From an uncultured bacterium (lineage in GTDB: Bacteria > Verrucomicrobiota > Lentisphaeria > Victivallales > UBA1829): DNA of 64,000 nucleotides. Both the position numbers and the translations under genes were made by a program. Under the pieces are notes generated by a model. It was not told the origin of the DNA. It saw only the letters and a program-made list of their open reading frames with translations, and searched no databases. Positions 17,387-24,813 of this stretch are shown in pieces. The DNA is taken from assembly GCA_902762495.1 (NCBI GenBank), contig CACWOL010000013.1, positions 43,362 through 107,361 of the forward strand. The letters are read 5' to 3'. Numbering within the stretch: the first letter of the stretch is position 1; each line of letters starts with the position of its first letter.

Positions 17387-17414
17387 ACTATAGCTGTCGT
17401 CAATCTGATTTCAA
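17387..17414 (-). promoter_or_regulatory. Predicted promoter for the hypothetical gene at 16688-17350
   Basis: On the minus strand TTGAAA (17414-17409) and TATAGT (17392-17387) are 16 nt apart, about 37 nt before the start codon. Confidence 0.6.
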
Positions 17415-17470
17415 GCCGAAATACGCTTTTTTCATGTGCTTTAGAAAAAAGCGGACAGCGGTTGCAACTC

Positions 17471-18130
17471 TCAGTTGCCCTGTACGATTCTCACTTTCGC
17501 CCAGGCGAAAAGCTGTCTTGAGGCGGAGGAGAAATCAACGGGAGTACCGTTTTTCATGACAAGATATGACTGGACGATCTCTTTGTCGGCGGCGGATGCA
17601 TGCTGTAAAAGCTCATCCAGGCGGGAGCAGTATATCCCGATACGGCGGTATGTGGTCGCGCGAATGGCAAAAATCGCCGTCTTATACAGGTCGCGGAGGA
17701 TGGCTTCATCCTTTTCGTAAAGCATGTTGTGGACGCAGGCGTGGTAAACGCCGCAGGCTCCGGTCAGAATCGCGCGGTCGATATCGCCGGGTTTGACGAC
17801 CGCAAGCACGTCGTCCAGACTGCCGATCAGAGGTTTCGTGTCGCGGCAGAACTGGAACAGCTCCGAGGGTTCCCAGTGCAGGAGTTCCTCTTTGCCGGAC
17901 AGGAACCCGCAGACCAGCTCCCTGTGGTCGAGCAAAACCAGCATGGCGTCATAGGACGCGATATCCTCCGGGGTCAGCGCGTCCAGGATCACGACCGGGT
18001 CGATGTCACTGGATTCCGTCGCTTCACCGCGGGCATAGCTCCCCTGAAGCCCGGCGAACCACACGCGTTCCCCGAACGTCTTCCGCAGAGACTGCGCAAA
18101 GCGTTCCAGCCAGGATTCAAGGTCGATCAT
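17471..18130 (-). CDS. Nucleotidyltransferase-domain protein
   Basis: A 219-residue protein with an N-terminal polymerase-beta-type nucleotidyltransferase core. LQGSYARGEATESSDIDPVVI (about residues 28-48) is the GS...SDxD metal-binding signature. The second half is helical and resembles the substrate-binding part of aminoglycoside or MNT-type transferases. GGAGG precedes the ATG. It lies 21 nt after marR, so the regulator probably controls it. Possible roles are modification of a small molecule (antibiotic-type adenylylation) or of a protein; a HEPN partner for a MNT toxin-antitoxin pair is not present. Confidence 0.78.
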   Translation of the reverse strand: MIDLESWLERFAQSLRKTFGERVWFAGLQGSYARGEATESSDIDPVVILDALTPEDIASYDAMLVLLDHRELVCGFLSGKEELLHWEPSELFQFCRDTKPLIGSLDDVLAVVKPGDIDRAILTGACGVYHACVHNMLYEKDEAILRDLYKTAIFAIRATTYRRIGIYCSRLDELLQHASAADKEIVQSYLVMKNGTPVDFSSASRQLFAWAKVRIVQGN

Positions 18131-18151
18131 AACGTCCTCCGTTCGGGTGGC

Positions 18152-18646
18152 TCAGTCCTCTTTTTCGAATTCCGCGGCCTGTTCTTCGACTTCGGGCTGA
18201 AGCGTCTCGACCATCTGCTCCAGGACTTCCAGGAAGATCTGCTGTTTCTTCTCGTCGATGTTGCGGAAGAAATGATCCATGTAGTCGGTGAAATAGTTGT
18301 CGTGGCGGCGTTTCAGCGCGATGCCCTGTTTCGTGAGGGAGATATGGATTGCGCGGCGGTCTTCGCTGGACTGTTCACGCTGGACGATGCCGTCCTCCAC
18401 GAGGGAGTCGATCGTCTGGGACACGGCGCCGGGGGTCAGGCCGAAGACTTCGGCGATGTCCTTCAGCATCGGGGGCTGGTCCATGTTGGCGAAAAGATAG
18501 CTGATGACGCGGATCTTGCCGAGCGTTATCTTCTTGTTGTTGAGCGTGTTTCCGGGCGCACCGAGAACGCGGAGCAAGTCGGTGATTTGAAAGAGGAGTT
18601 CCCAGGACATCTGGGGTGTGCGGCGGGAGGCGGGGGTGGCCGGCAT
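18152..18646 (-). CDS. MarR-family transcriptional regulator
   Basis: A 164-residue winged-helix repressor. The DNA-binding part is clear: LKDIAEVFGLTPGAVSQTIDSLVEDGIVQREQSSEDRRAIHISLT (helix-turn-helix plus wing with the DRR arginines). The N-terminal and C-terminal helices form the dimer interface. The start at 18646 is chosen because AAGGAG lies 10 nt before it; an upstream in-frame start at 18667 has none. An imperfect inverted repeat overlaps its likely promoter (18701-18723), which fits autoregulation. The 21-nt-distant nucleotidyltransferase is the probable second target. Confidence 0.88.
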   Translation of the reverse strand: MPATPASRRTPQMSWELLFQITDLLRVLGAPGNTLNNKKITLGKIRVISYLFANMDQPPMLKDIAEVFGLTPGAVSQTIDSLVEDGIVQREQSSEDRRAIHISLTKQGIALKRRHDNYFTDYMDHFFRNIDEKKQQIFLEVLEQMVETLQPEVEEQAAEFEKED

Positions 18647-18700
18647 ATTGTTTATTCTCCTTACCATTTAAGGCGTATGATTGTTTTAACAGGGGAAATA

Positions 18701-18723
18701 TGTTGGTATTATACTATACAACA
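18701..18723. promoter_or_regulatory. Candidate MarR operator overlapping the marR promoter
   Basis: TGTTG and CAACA arms, then TAT/ATA arms offset by one base, surround an AT-rich centre that contains TATAGT/TATAAT-like -10 sequences on the minus strand. The site is 55 nt before the marR start. Imperfect 20-23-nt palindromes over the -10 are usual for MarR autorepression. Confidence 0.5.
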
Positions 18724-18818
18724 TAAAAATGAAAAAGCAAGCCGGAAGTCTGAAAAATGCAATATATATAGAAAATGCCCGAAATGCCACGAAGAACATG
18801 CGAACGGATAAAGAAAAA

Positions 18819-19694
18819 TCAGCCGCGTCCGAGCGAGTTTTCCCCGCCTGCGAACTGGTCCAGACCGTAATCGGCGGCCGCCGAGGACTTCCAGCCGCGC
18901 TGCCGCGCCGCCTCGTACAGCAGGATGGTCGCGGCGGTCGCCACGTTCAGGGAATCCATCAGCCCGAGCATCGGGATCACGACCTTCTGATCGGCGGAAT
19001 CCATCCAGTACGGGGTCAGGCCGAACTGCTCCGCGCCGACCACAATCGCCACGCCGTGCGCCATGTCCGCATCCGTGAAATTCTGCTTGGTGTGCGGCGT
19101 GGCGGCGAGCGTGCGGATGCCGAAGGAACGGAGCCAGGCGAGGCATTCCTCGGAGGTGGCCTCGGCAAGCGGGACGGAGAAGATCGCGCCGGTGCTGGCG
19201 CGAATCACGTTCGGATTGTAGAAGTCGGTCTGCTTGTTGCAGACGATCATGGCAGTGGCGCCGACGGCATCCGCGCTGCGGAGCATGGAGCCGAGGTTGC
19301 CGGGCTTTTCGATGGTCTCCGCCACGAGGTAAAGGCCGTTTTTCACCTTCGGGATGTCGGCGAGCGTCTTGCGTTTGACCTCGATCACGGCGATCAGCCC
19401 CTCGGGACGGTCGCGGTAGGCAAGCTTGCGGAGGATGTCCTCGGTGCAGCGGTAGAGCGACGCGCCGTGCGCGGCGAGGGAATCCAGCAGCGCGTCTTCG
19501 TTTTCGCCGAGGAAGAGCTCGGGGCAGTAGAAGACCTCGTGGAACTTCAGGCCAATGGCGTCCGCGCGGAAGAGTTCGCGGTAGCCCTCAAGCAGCGTCA
19601 CGCCCTGCGCGTCGCGTTCCTTGCGTTCGCGCAGGGATGCGGCGTATTTGACCTTCGGGTTCTTCAGACTGGTGAGGAGTTCGTCGTGCCGCAT
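18819..19694 (-). CDS. SpoU/TrmH-family RNA ribose methyltransferase
   Basis: A 291-residue SPOUT-class methyltransferase that 2'-O-methylates rRNA or tRNA. An N-terminal L30e-like substrate domain (about residues 1-105) starts LTSLKNPKVKYAASLRERK. The SPOUT domain shows motif 1 (ETIEKPGNLGSMLRSADAVG), motif 2 (VVGAEQFGLTPYWM) and motif 3 (IPMLGLMDSLNVATAATILLYEA), the knot that binds SAM. It follows the aminotransferase at 30 nt on the same strand. RlmB-like or TsnR-like specificity cannot be settled. Confidence 0.88.
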   Translation of the reverse strand: MRHDELLTSLKNPKVKYAASLRERKERDAQGVTLLEGYRELFRADAIGLKFHEVFYCPELFLGENEDALLDSLAAHGASLYRCTEDILRKLAYRDRPEGLIAVIEVKRKTLADIPKVKNGLYLVAETIEKPGNLGSMLRSADAVGATAMIVCNKQTDFYNPNVIRASTGAIFSVPLAEATSEECLAWLRSFGIRTLAATPHTKQNFTDADMAHGVAIVVGAEQFGLTPYWMDSADQKVVIPMLGLMDSLNVATAATILLYEAARQRGWKSSAAADYGLDQFAGGENSLGRG

Positions 19695-19724
19695 GAGTGC
19701 TGCCGGGGTGGGGTCGTGCCGTTG

Positions 19725-21002
19725 TCAGGCTTTTTTGTCCGCGAGGAGCTTGCGAACGCCGGCGAGTTTCACGCAGACGCAGAAGAGCTCGATGGCGGTC
19801 TTCAGTTCGTCGAGCGGGGGATAGGACGGCGCGATGCGGATGTTGCGGTCGAGCGGATCATGGTGCAGCGGGAACGTCGAGCCGGGGCCGGTCAGTTTGA
19901 CGCCGGCTTCTTTCGCGAGCTCGATGACGGCTGTCGCGCAGCCGGGGATGGTGTCGAGGGCGATGAAGTAGCCGCCCTTCGGACGGATCCAGGAGGCAAG
20001 CCCGGTCTCGCCGAGTTCGCGTTCGAGCGTATTGAGCACGAGGTCGAATTTCGGGCGGAGTTCGCGCGCCAGGACGCGCATGTGTTCGCGGACGCCCTCG
20101 GCGCTCTTCAGATAACGCACGGTGCGGAGCTGGTTGAGCTTGTCCGGGCCGATGGTCTGGATGCTCATGTGATGCTTCAGTTCAGCGAAGTTGCCGGGTC
20201 CGGTGGCGAGCAGCGCCACGCCCGCGCCGGGGAACGTGATCTTCGAGGTGGAGAAGAAGTAGTAGACGCGTTCGGGATTGCCCGCGGCCTCGGCGCTCGC
20301 GAAGATGTCCTTCAGATGGCATTCCTCGTAGATGTGATGCACGCCGTAGGCGTTGTCCCAGAATATGCGGAAATCGGGCGCGGCGGTGTGCATGGAGGCG
20401 AGGCGGTCGACGGTCTCGTCCGAGTAGCACACGCCCTGCGGATTGGAGTACAGCGGGACGCACCAGATGCCCTTCACAGCGGGGTCGGAACCGGCGAGCT
20501 TCTCGACCATGAACATGTCGGGGCCTTCGGGCGTCATCGGGACCGGGATCATTTCGATGCCGAGGTCCTCGCAGATCGCGAAATGGCGGTCGTAGCCGGG
20601 ACACGGACAGAGGAATTTGACGGCGGGGAGGCGTCCCCACGGCGTATGGCCGTGCGTGCCGAACACCCAGTGGCGGACGATCGTGTCGTACATCATGTTC
20701 AGGCTGGAGTTGCCGCCGATCATGAGGCGGTCGCGCGGGATGCCGAGGAGCTCGGAGAAGAGCTTGCGCGCCTCGTGGATGCCTTCCAGACAGCCGTAGT
20801 TGCGCGCGTCGATGCCGCCCTCGACCATGTAGCCGTCGAGGCGGTCCAGGATGCCGTTCGTCAGGTCAAGCTGGCTGCCGGAGGGTTTCCCGCGAGACAT
20901 GTCGAGCTTGAGGTTGCGGGCCTGGTATCCGGCATACTGGCGTTCAAGGTCGGCCTGAATCTCTCTCAGGCGTTCCGCGGACTGTTCGGTATAGTTATCC
21001 AT
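19725..21002 (-). CDS. Fold-type I aminotransferase (aspartate aminotransferase-like)
   Basis: A 425-residue PLP enzyme of the aspartate aminotransferase superfamily, subgroup with the N-terminal NLKLDMSRGKPSGSQLDLT segment. The PLP lysine lies in FFSTSKITFPGAGVALL; the cofactor-binding Asn/Tyr region reads WCVPLYSNPQGVCYSDE and DNAYGVHH. The final IRIAPSYPP holds the carboxylate-binding arginine. Likely substrate is aspartate/2-oxoglutarate, although aromatic or alanine activity is possible. It has a textbook promoter (TTGAAA-17-TATATT) and leads a short operon with the SpoU methyltransferase. Confidence 0.85.
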   Translation of the reverse strand: MDNYTEQSAERLREIQADLERQYAGYQARNLKLDMSRGKPSGSQLDLTNGILDRLDGYMVEGGIDARNYGCLEGIHEARKLFSELLGIPRDRLMIGGNSSLNMMYDTIVRHWVFGTHGHTPWGRLPAVKFLCPCPGYDRHFAICEDLGIEMIPVPMTPEGPDMFMVEKLAGSDPAVKGIWCVPLYSNPQGVCYSDETVDRLASMHTAAPDFRIFWDNAYGVHHIYEECHLKDIFASAEAAGNPERVYYFFSTSKITFPGAGVALLATGPGNFAELKHHMSIQTIGPDKLNQLRTVRYLKSAEGVREHMRVLARELRPKFDLVLNTLERELGETGLASWIRPKGGYFIALDTIPGCATAVIELAKEAGVKLTGPGSTFPLHHDPLDRNIRIAPSYPPLDELKTAIELFCVCVKLAGVRKLLADKKA

Positions 21003-21054
21003 CTCTGGGACAGGGTCCTATGCTGAATTGATTGATTTTTAGACAAAACCTATT

Positions 21055-21083
21055 AATATACAGCATATTTCACTAAATTTCAA
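21055..21083 (-). promoter_or_regulatory. Predicted sigma-70 promoter for the aminotransferase
   Basis: On the minus strand TTGAAA (21083-21078), 17-nt spacer, TATATT (21060-21055), about 50 nt before the start codon. The best -35/-10 pair in the window. Confidence 0.75.
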
Positions 21084-21090
21084 ATCATTT

Positions 21091-21115
21091 GCCGGAAAAA
21101 ACGCGTTTTTCAGGC
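21091..21115. terminator. Hairpin between the sigma factor and aminotransferase genes
   Basis: GCCGGAAAAA and TTTTTCAGGC arms with a 5-nt loop, one mismatch. It lies 34 nt after the sigma factor stop and upstream of the aminotransferase promoter; a weak terminator is the likeliest role. Confidence 0.4.
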
Positions 21116-21148
21116 GGAAAAAAGAGGAAACGAGGGCGGCAGGCAGGC

Positions 21149-22549
21149 TCAGTAGAGCGAATCCTGCCAGTGGGACGCCAGTTCGGGATTGCTTTTGCGG
21201 AGCTTCTCGAACACGCTGTTTTCGATCTGGCGGATACGTTCGCGGCTCAGCTGGAACTCCTCGGCGATCTGCCGGATGCTCATCGGCTCATAGCCGCCCA
21301 GCCCGAACCGCATCTGGATGAACTTGCGGTCGCGTTCGGGGAGGCCGTCGACGGCCCTGTGCACGACGTCGCGCAGGAACTGGAACGACAGGTGCAGTTC
21401 CGGGTTGAAATCGTCGTTGTCGGCGGGCGTGCCGAACCGGTCCTCCTGCGTGATCTCGGAATCCTCGGAAAGCGCGTTGGAATGGAGCGGGGCCTGGAGC
21501 GAAATCTGCTGGCGCGCCATCTGCCGGATGGCGTGGATGCGGGCTTTCGGCATTTCGAGCTCGGCGGCGAGCTCCTCCACGGTCGGCTCCTCGCCGAACC
21601 GCTTGACGTATGCCTGTTCGGCACGGTTGATGCGCGAAATCGTCGCGAGCATGTGCTGCGGGATGCGGATCACACGGGTCTGACGCGCCAGCGCGCGCAT
21701 GATCTCGTGGCGGATCCACCACGTGGCGTATGTGGAGAATTTATGGCCGAGGCTGCTATCGAACCGGTCGAGCGCCTTCACGAGCCCGATGTTGCCCTCC
21801 TGCACGATGTCGATCAGCTGCTGTGACTGGCTGCAGGACTGTTTCGCGAGGCTGATCACAAGCCGCAGATGCGAGTACAGAATGCGCTGGCGGAGGCCTT
21901 CCATCCGCTCGAATGCATCCTTCATGTTCCGGTACACGGACAGACAGAGTTCGCGGTCCGGCATCAGGCGGTTGCGGAAAAGCTCGTCCATGGCGGGCGT
22001 TTCCGGCGTGGTGCACCAGGAGGACACGACATGATACCACTCCATGACCTTCAGCGTGGAGACCGGATAGCGCATGAGGAGTTCGCGGGAACGGCCCCAT
22101 ATCGCCTCGCGGGCGGATTCATTTTTGAATTGGGGCGCGGCGTAAAACCCGATCAGCTCCTTGCGGAACGCCGCAATCTCCGACCGCCATTTCATCAGGG
22201 CGGGCAGAGCGGACGGCAGATTCGAGCGGACGGCGTCCGGCAGCTTGGATTCCACGAAGAGCGAGGTCACGTCGTCGGGCGTCCGGCAGAGGTCCACGAC
22301 GTGTTCGTGTTCCTCCAGCACGAAGACGAACTGCGCCAGGCACGACCGTATCTCGTCCATCCGGGCGTCGATCTCGCCCCAGACGGATTCCGCCTCGGCG
22401 GGCGTCAGCGGCGTGCAGCCGGGGTCATACAGCTGATGAAAGACCGCTTCCTCGCTGGTCTCGAACCCGAGCGCGAGGGCATCCGGCTCCGCGGGATCGG
22501 GAACCGCCGGTTTCGCCGGTTTTGTCCGGGACTGTATCTTTCTTGCCAT
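21149..22549 (-). CDS. Sigma-70 family RNA polymerase sigma factor (RpoD/RpoS-type)
   Basis: A 466-residue group 1/2 sigma factor. Region 2 contains LRLVISLAKQS, LIDIVQEGNIGLVKALDRFD and HKFSTYATWWIRHEIMRALARQ (region 2.4 for the -10 element). Region 3 follows (VEELAAELEMPKARI), and region 4 has MSIRQIAEEFQLSRERIRQIENSVFEKLR (helix-turn-helix for the -35). The first 190 residues are unlike standard region 1 and include a helical insert before region 2. The TTGACT-17-TATATT promoter is close upstream. Housekeeping RpoD or a stationary-phase-like paralogue cannot be decided without the rest of the genome. Confidence 0.88.
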   Translation of the reverse strand: MARKIQSRTKPAKPAVPDPAEPDALALGFETSEEAVFHQLYDPGCTPLTPAEAESVWGEIDARMDEIRSCLAQFVFVLEEHEHVVDLCRTPDDVTSLFVESKLPDAVRSNLPSALPALMKWRSEIAAFRKELIGFYAAPQFKNESAREAIWGRSRELLMRYPVSTLKVMEWYHVVSSWCTTPETPAMDELFRNRLMPDRELCLSVYRNMKDAFERMEGLRQRILYSHLRLVISLAKQSCSQSQQLIDIVQEGNIGLVKALDRFDSSLGHKFSTYATWWIRHEIMRALARQTRVIRIPQHMLATISRINRAEQAYVKRFGEEPTVEELAAELEMPKARIHAIRQMARQQISLQAPLHSNALSEDSEITQEDRFGTPADNDDFNPELHLSFQFLRDVVHRAVDGLPERDRKFIQMRFGLGGYEPMSIRQIAEEFQLSRERIRQIENSVFEKLRKSNPELASHWQDSLY

Positions 22550-22614
22550 GATATCGTGCTGGTATTCGAAGGAATCAAGTTCAAATCGCGGCGGACTGCC
22601 ACGTTACTGCCATA

Positions 22615-22643
22615 AATATAATACCAGCACTTTGGAAAGTCAA
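22615..22643 (-). promoter_or_regulatory. Predicted sigma-70 promoter for the sigma factor gene
   Basis: TTGACT (22643-22638), 17 nt, TATATT (22620-22615) on the minus strand, 66 nt before the start codon. Confidence 0.7.
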
Positions 22644-22675
22644 GGGCTTCTCACAATATGTGTTGATACAGTACT

Positions 22676-22701
22676 CGGTTACGCTCGGGCACGGGCGCTT
22701 T
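22676..22701. repeat. 26-nt direct repeat, copy A (after lipoprotein gene A)
   Basis: CGG-Y-TACGCTCGGGCACG, then GGCGCTTT; identical to the copy at 24788-24813 except one base (T here, C there). It begins 3 nt past the stop codon of the lipoprotein gene. The two copies bracket the lipoprotein pair in the same orientation. Confidence 0.8.
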
Positions 22702-22704
22702 CTA

Positions 22705-23544
22705 TCACAGCTCGTCGCCGTGTGCGACAAGCCCGCCGAACAGATAGACAACCGCCGCGCCCTTTATCACCCAGGAACAGGGCGTCATAATCAGGATGTC
22801 CGTGACGGCCGCCGAGGGAAGCCAGAAATATTTCCAGCAGTAGCCGAGCGTTCCGATCGAGTCTTCGTTGTCCCGTTTCGCCTCATCCTCGAATTCATCC
22901 GCGAACACGTGGAGGCTGTTGGCGAAAACATCGTCGCGGGTCAGCATTTCATAGCGGAAGCCGTCCTGTGCATATGGAAACAGCAGGAGCGCATTGTAAA
23001 TCGGTTCCAGGCGGATCACGCATGGTCCGGACAGAACCGGCAGGTCGTCCGGATGCACATGCATGCGGAGCGTGTCGCCCGGCTGAACAAACGGCAGGCG
23101 TGTTGCGGAAAGAACGGTTCCGTCCCGTGTGAGTTCCACGGGGTTGTCGAACTGATTTTCGCCAGGCATCCATTCCCGCAGGAAGTTGTGGGCGCGAAGC
23201 GCGTCGGGATCGGGGACCGCCTCAAAATGAACGCGGATCAGGTTCTCCGGGACGGGTTCCAGCGGGATGCGCTTTTCGAACGGTTTGTACGTATTCCATG
23301 ACACGTCGAACGCGGTAAGGAACGGCCATACATAGTGCGTTGTCTGCTTTTTGCCGGAAAACACGATCTCGCCGCGGTCGGGGGAATACTCGTAATGACG
23401 GTTTGTGATGCTTGCTTTTTCGGAACCGAGGCGATCCCAAGTCTTTTCGGTCATCGCCCAGCAGCAGCCGGTGCAATAGGATCCCGCCGCCATGACGAGC
23501 GCGGCGAAGAGGAGATTGCGGATCAGCGTCTTTTTCCAGACCAT
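22705..23544 (-). CDS. Unknown lipoprotein A, paralogue of its neighbour
   Basis: A 279-residue envelope protein. The N-terminus has a hydrophobic signal ending SYCTGCC, a likely lipid-attachment cysteine region. After it come HYEYSPDRGEIVFSGKK, FEKRIPLEPVPENLIRVHFE and a beta-rich middle. A late hydrophobic segment reads PSAAVTDILIMTPCSWVIKGAAVVYLFGG, the W/P-x-AxxxD-x4-P arrangement seen in YceK-like lipoproteins. AAGGAG precedes the ATG. It shares these blocks with the next gene upstream, so they arose by duplication. Composition is less GC-rich than the flanking genes. I do not know a function. Confidence 0.75.
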   Translation of the reverse strand: MVWKKTLIRNLLFAALVMAAGSYCTGCCWAMTEKTWDRLGSEKASITNRHYEYSPDRGEIVFSGKKQTTHYVWPFLTAFDVSWNTYKPFEKRIPLEPVPENLIRVHFEAVPDPDALRAHNFLREWMPGENQFDNPVELTRDGTVLSATRLPFVQPGDTLRMHVHPDDLPVLSGPCVIRLEPIYNALLLFPYAQDGFRYEMLTRDDVFANSLHVFADEFEDEAKRDNEDSIGTLGYCWKYFWLPSAAVTDILIMTPCSWVIKGAAVVYLFGGLVAHGDEL

Positions 23545-23582
23545 TTTTTGCTCCTTTGAGCGTCACGGCCGGGGCGACGGGG

Positions 23583-24665
23583 TTATTGGATCGATGCTCC
23601 GACGGCCATATATCCGAGGTAGTAGTAAAAAGACATGGGGATCGTTGCGGGCAGGAACGCCACGTCCAGGACGAATGCAGGCGGCAGCATGACCGTTTTC
23701 CAGAGGGTCGCTTCAAACGAGGGAAACCGATCCCCCATGAGGCGTTCGCATTCGATCATGCGCACTTCCTCCTGTCCTTCCAGGAACGGATAATAATACC
23801 GGAGTTCCTCGCGCTGGTCCCATTCCTTTGCCGCCTGATACAACATCTCGTGCCGTTGATCGTATGGATCGTATGTGGAGCCGCCGACGCTGCTCAGAAT
23901 GACTCTGCAGAAATCGAAATAGGAGGGGATCTTTCCTCTTTTCGCTTCACGCGCTTTATATTCTTCCCGGTAGATCCGGTCCAATTCCCCCAGCCATTCC
24001 CGGTAGGGATTCGGCCGCGGGGAGCAGGGCACGACGGTCATGAGTTCGTAGCTGCGGCCGTCCAGAGAACGCGAAAGCGGGATCATGAGGCGCAGCTCGC
24101 CTGCCGGTTTCGCGGGCGCGGGCGTTCCGGCCTGCCCGTCCGTGTCAGCCGGGGCTTCTCCGGTTCCGTTCTTCGGGATCAGGCGGACGCGGAACGGCTG
24201 GGACAAAGCATATTGTTCTTCGGGACGGGTCCTGAGATAAAGCGTTTCGTCCGCCTGCAATGGAAGCGATTCGACCTCGATGTCGAATCTGTCGTTGGGG
24301 ATCATGTTTTCGGTCGTGTCATGCCAGTATTTCTGCCCGTCGGGATCCTGCTCCACGGTCAGGCGGCAGCGCATCAGGCTCTCCGGCAGGGGGTCGAGCG
24401 GGATGCGTTCCTTCCAGGTCGATCTCGACTGCAATCCGAGGGAGGAACGGGTTGTTATCCTTGAGCTCGTGAGGATGATCTCGTCCCGGTCGGGCGACAG
24501 TTCGTATTTGGGAGAGTCGAAATAGGATTTGCTTGCGCCGAATTTGCTGCTCAAAACGTATGCGGAGCAGCATCCCGTCACGCAGACGCCGACTGCGCAG
24601 AACAGGATGAGCAGGGTACTATGGATAAAAACAATGTTGTAGACGGTTCTTCTTTCTTTGACCAT
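23583..24665 (-). CDS. Unknown lipoprotein B, paralogue of its neighbour
   Basis: A 360-residue paralogue of the 22705-23544 product. Shared blocks are a signal ending CVTGCC, KYELSPDRDEIILTSSRITTR, WKERIPLDPLPESLMRC, and a C-terminal PAFVLDVAFLPATIPMSFYYYLGYM hydrophobic segment with the Asp and Pro in the same places. It has an extra Ala/Pro/Gly-rich linker near the middle and a charged helical insert (EEYKAREAKRGK). The start at 24665 has GGAGC before it; an ATG seven codons earlier lacks a site. The gap to gene A is 38 nt, so both come from one transcript started at TTGTTT-16-TATAGT. No known function. Confidence 0.75.
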   Translation of the reverse strand: MVKERRTVYNIVFIHSTLLILFCAVGVCVTGCCSAYVLSSKFGASKSYFDSPKYELSPDRDEIILTSSRITTRSSLGLQSRSTWKERIPLDPLPESLMRCRLTVEQDPDGQKYWHDTTENMIPNDRFDIEVESLPLQADETLYLRTRPEEQYALSQPFRVRLIPKNGTGEAPADTDGQAGTPAPAKPAGELRLMIPLSRSLDGRSYELMTVVPCSPRPNPYREWLGELDRIYREEYKAREAKRGKIPSYFDFCRVILSSVGGSTYDPYDQRHEMLYQAAKEWDQREELRYYYPFLEGQEEVRMIECERLMGDRFPSFEATLWKTVMLPPAFVLDVAFLPATIPMSFYYYLGYMAVGASIQ

Positions 24666-24697
24666 TGTCTTGCTCCGTATGATCATGTTGCTGTCAT

Positions 24698-24725
24698 ACT
24701 ATATCACAACAATCCGAAAAAACAA
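24698..24725 (-). promoter_or_regulatory. Predicted promoter for the lipoprotein pair
   Basis: TTGTTT (24725-24720), 16 nt, TATAGT (24703-24698) on the minus strand, 32 nt before the lipoprotein B start. Confidence 0.55.
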
Positions 24726-24787
24726 CCTAAATAAAAAAAATCAGCGGATTAGGACAAAACACCACAAAGCGGTGCTGAAGTAGTGTC

Positions 24788-24813
24788 CGGCTACGCTCGG
24801 GCACGGGCGCTTT
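24788..24813. repeat. 26-nt direct repeat, copy B (at the 3' end of alr)
   Basis: Second copy of the repeat at 22676-22701, one mismatch. It overlaps two bases of the alr stop codon (24812-24814) and lies just past the alr coding region. Same orientation as copy A, 2.1 kb away. Confidence 0.8.

Noticed and set aside
18729..21026. 765-codon open frame on the plus strand
   Set aside because: Antisense to the SpoU methyltransferase and aminotransferase genes, both of which show full family motifs.
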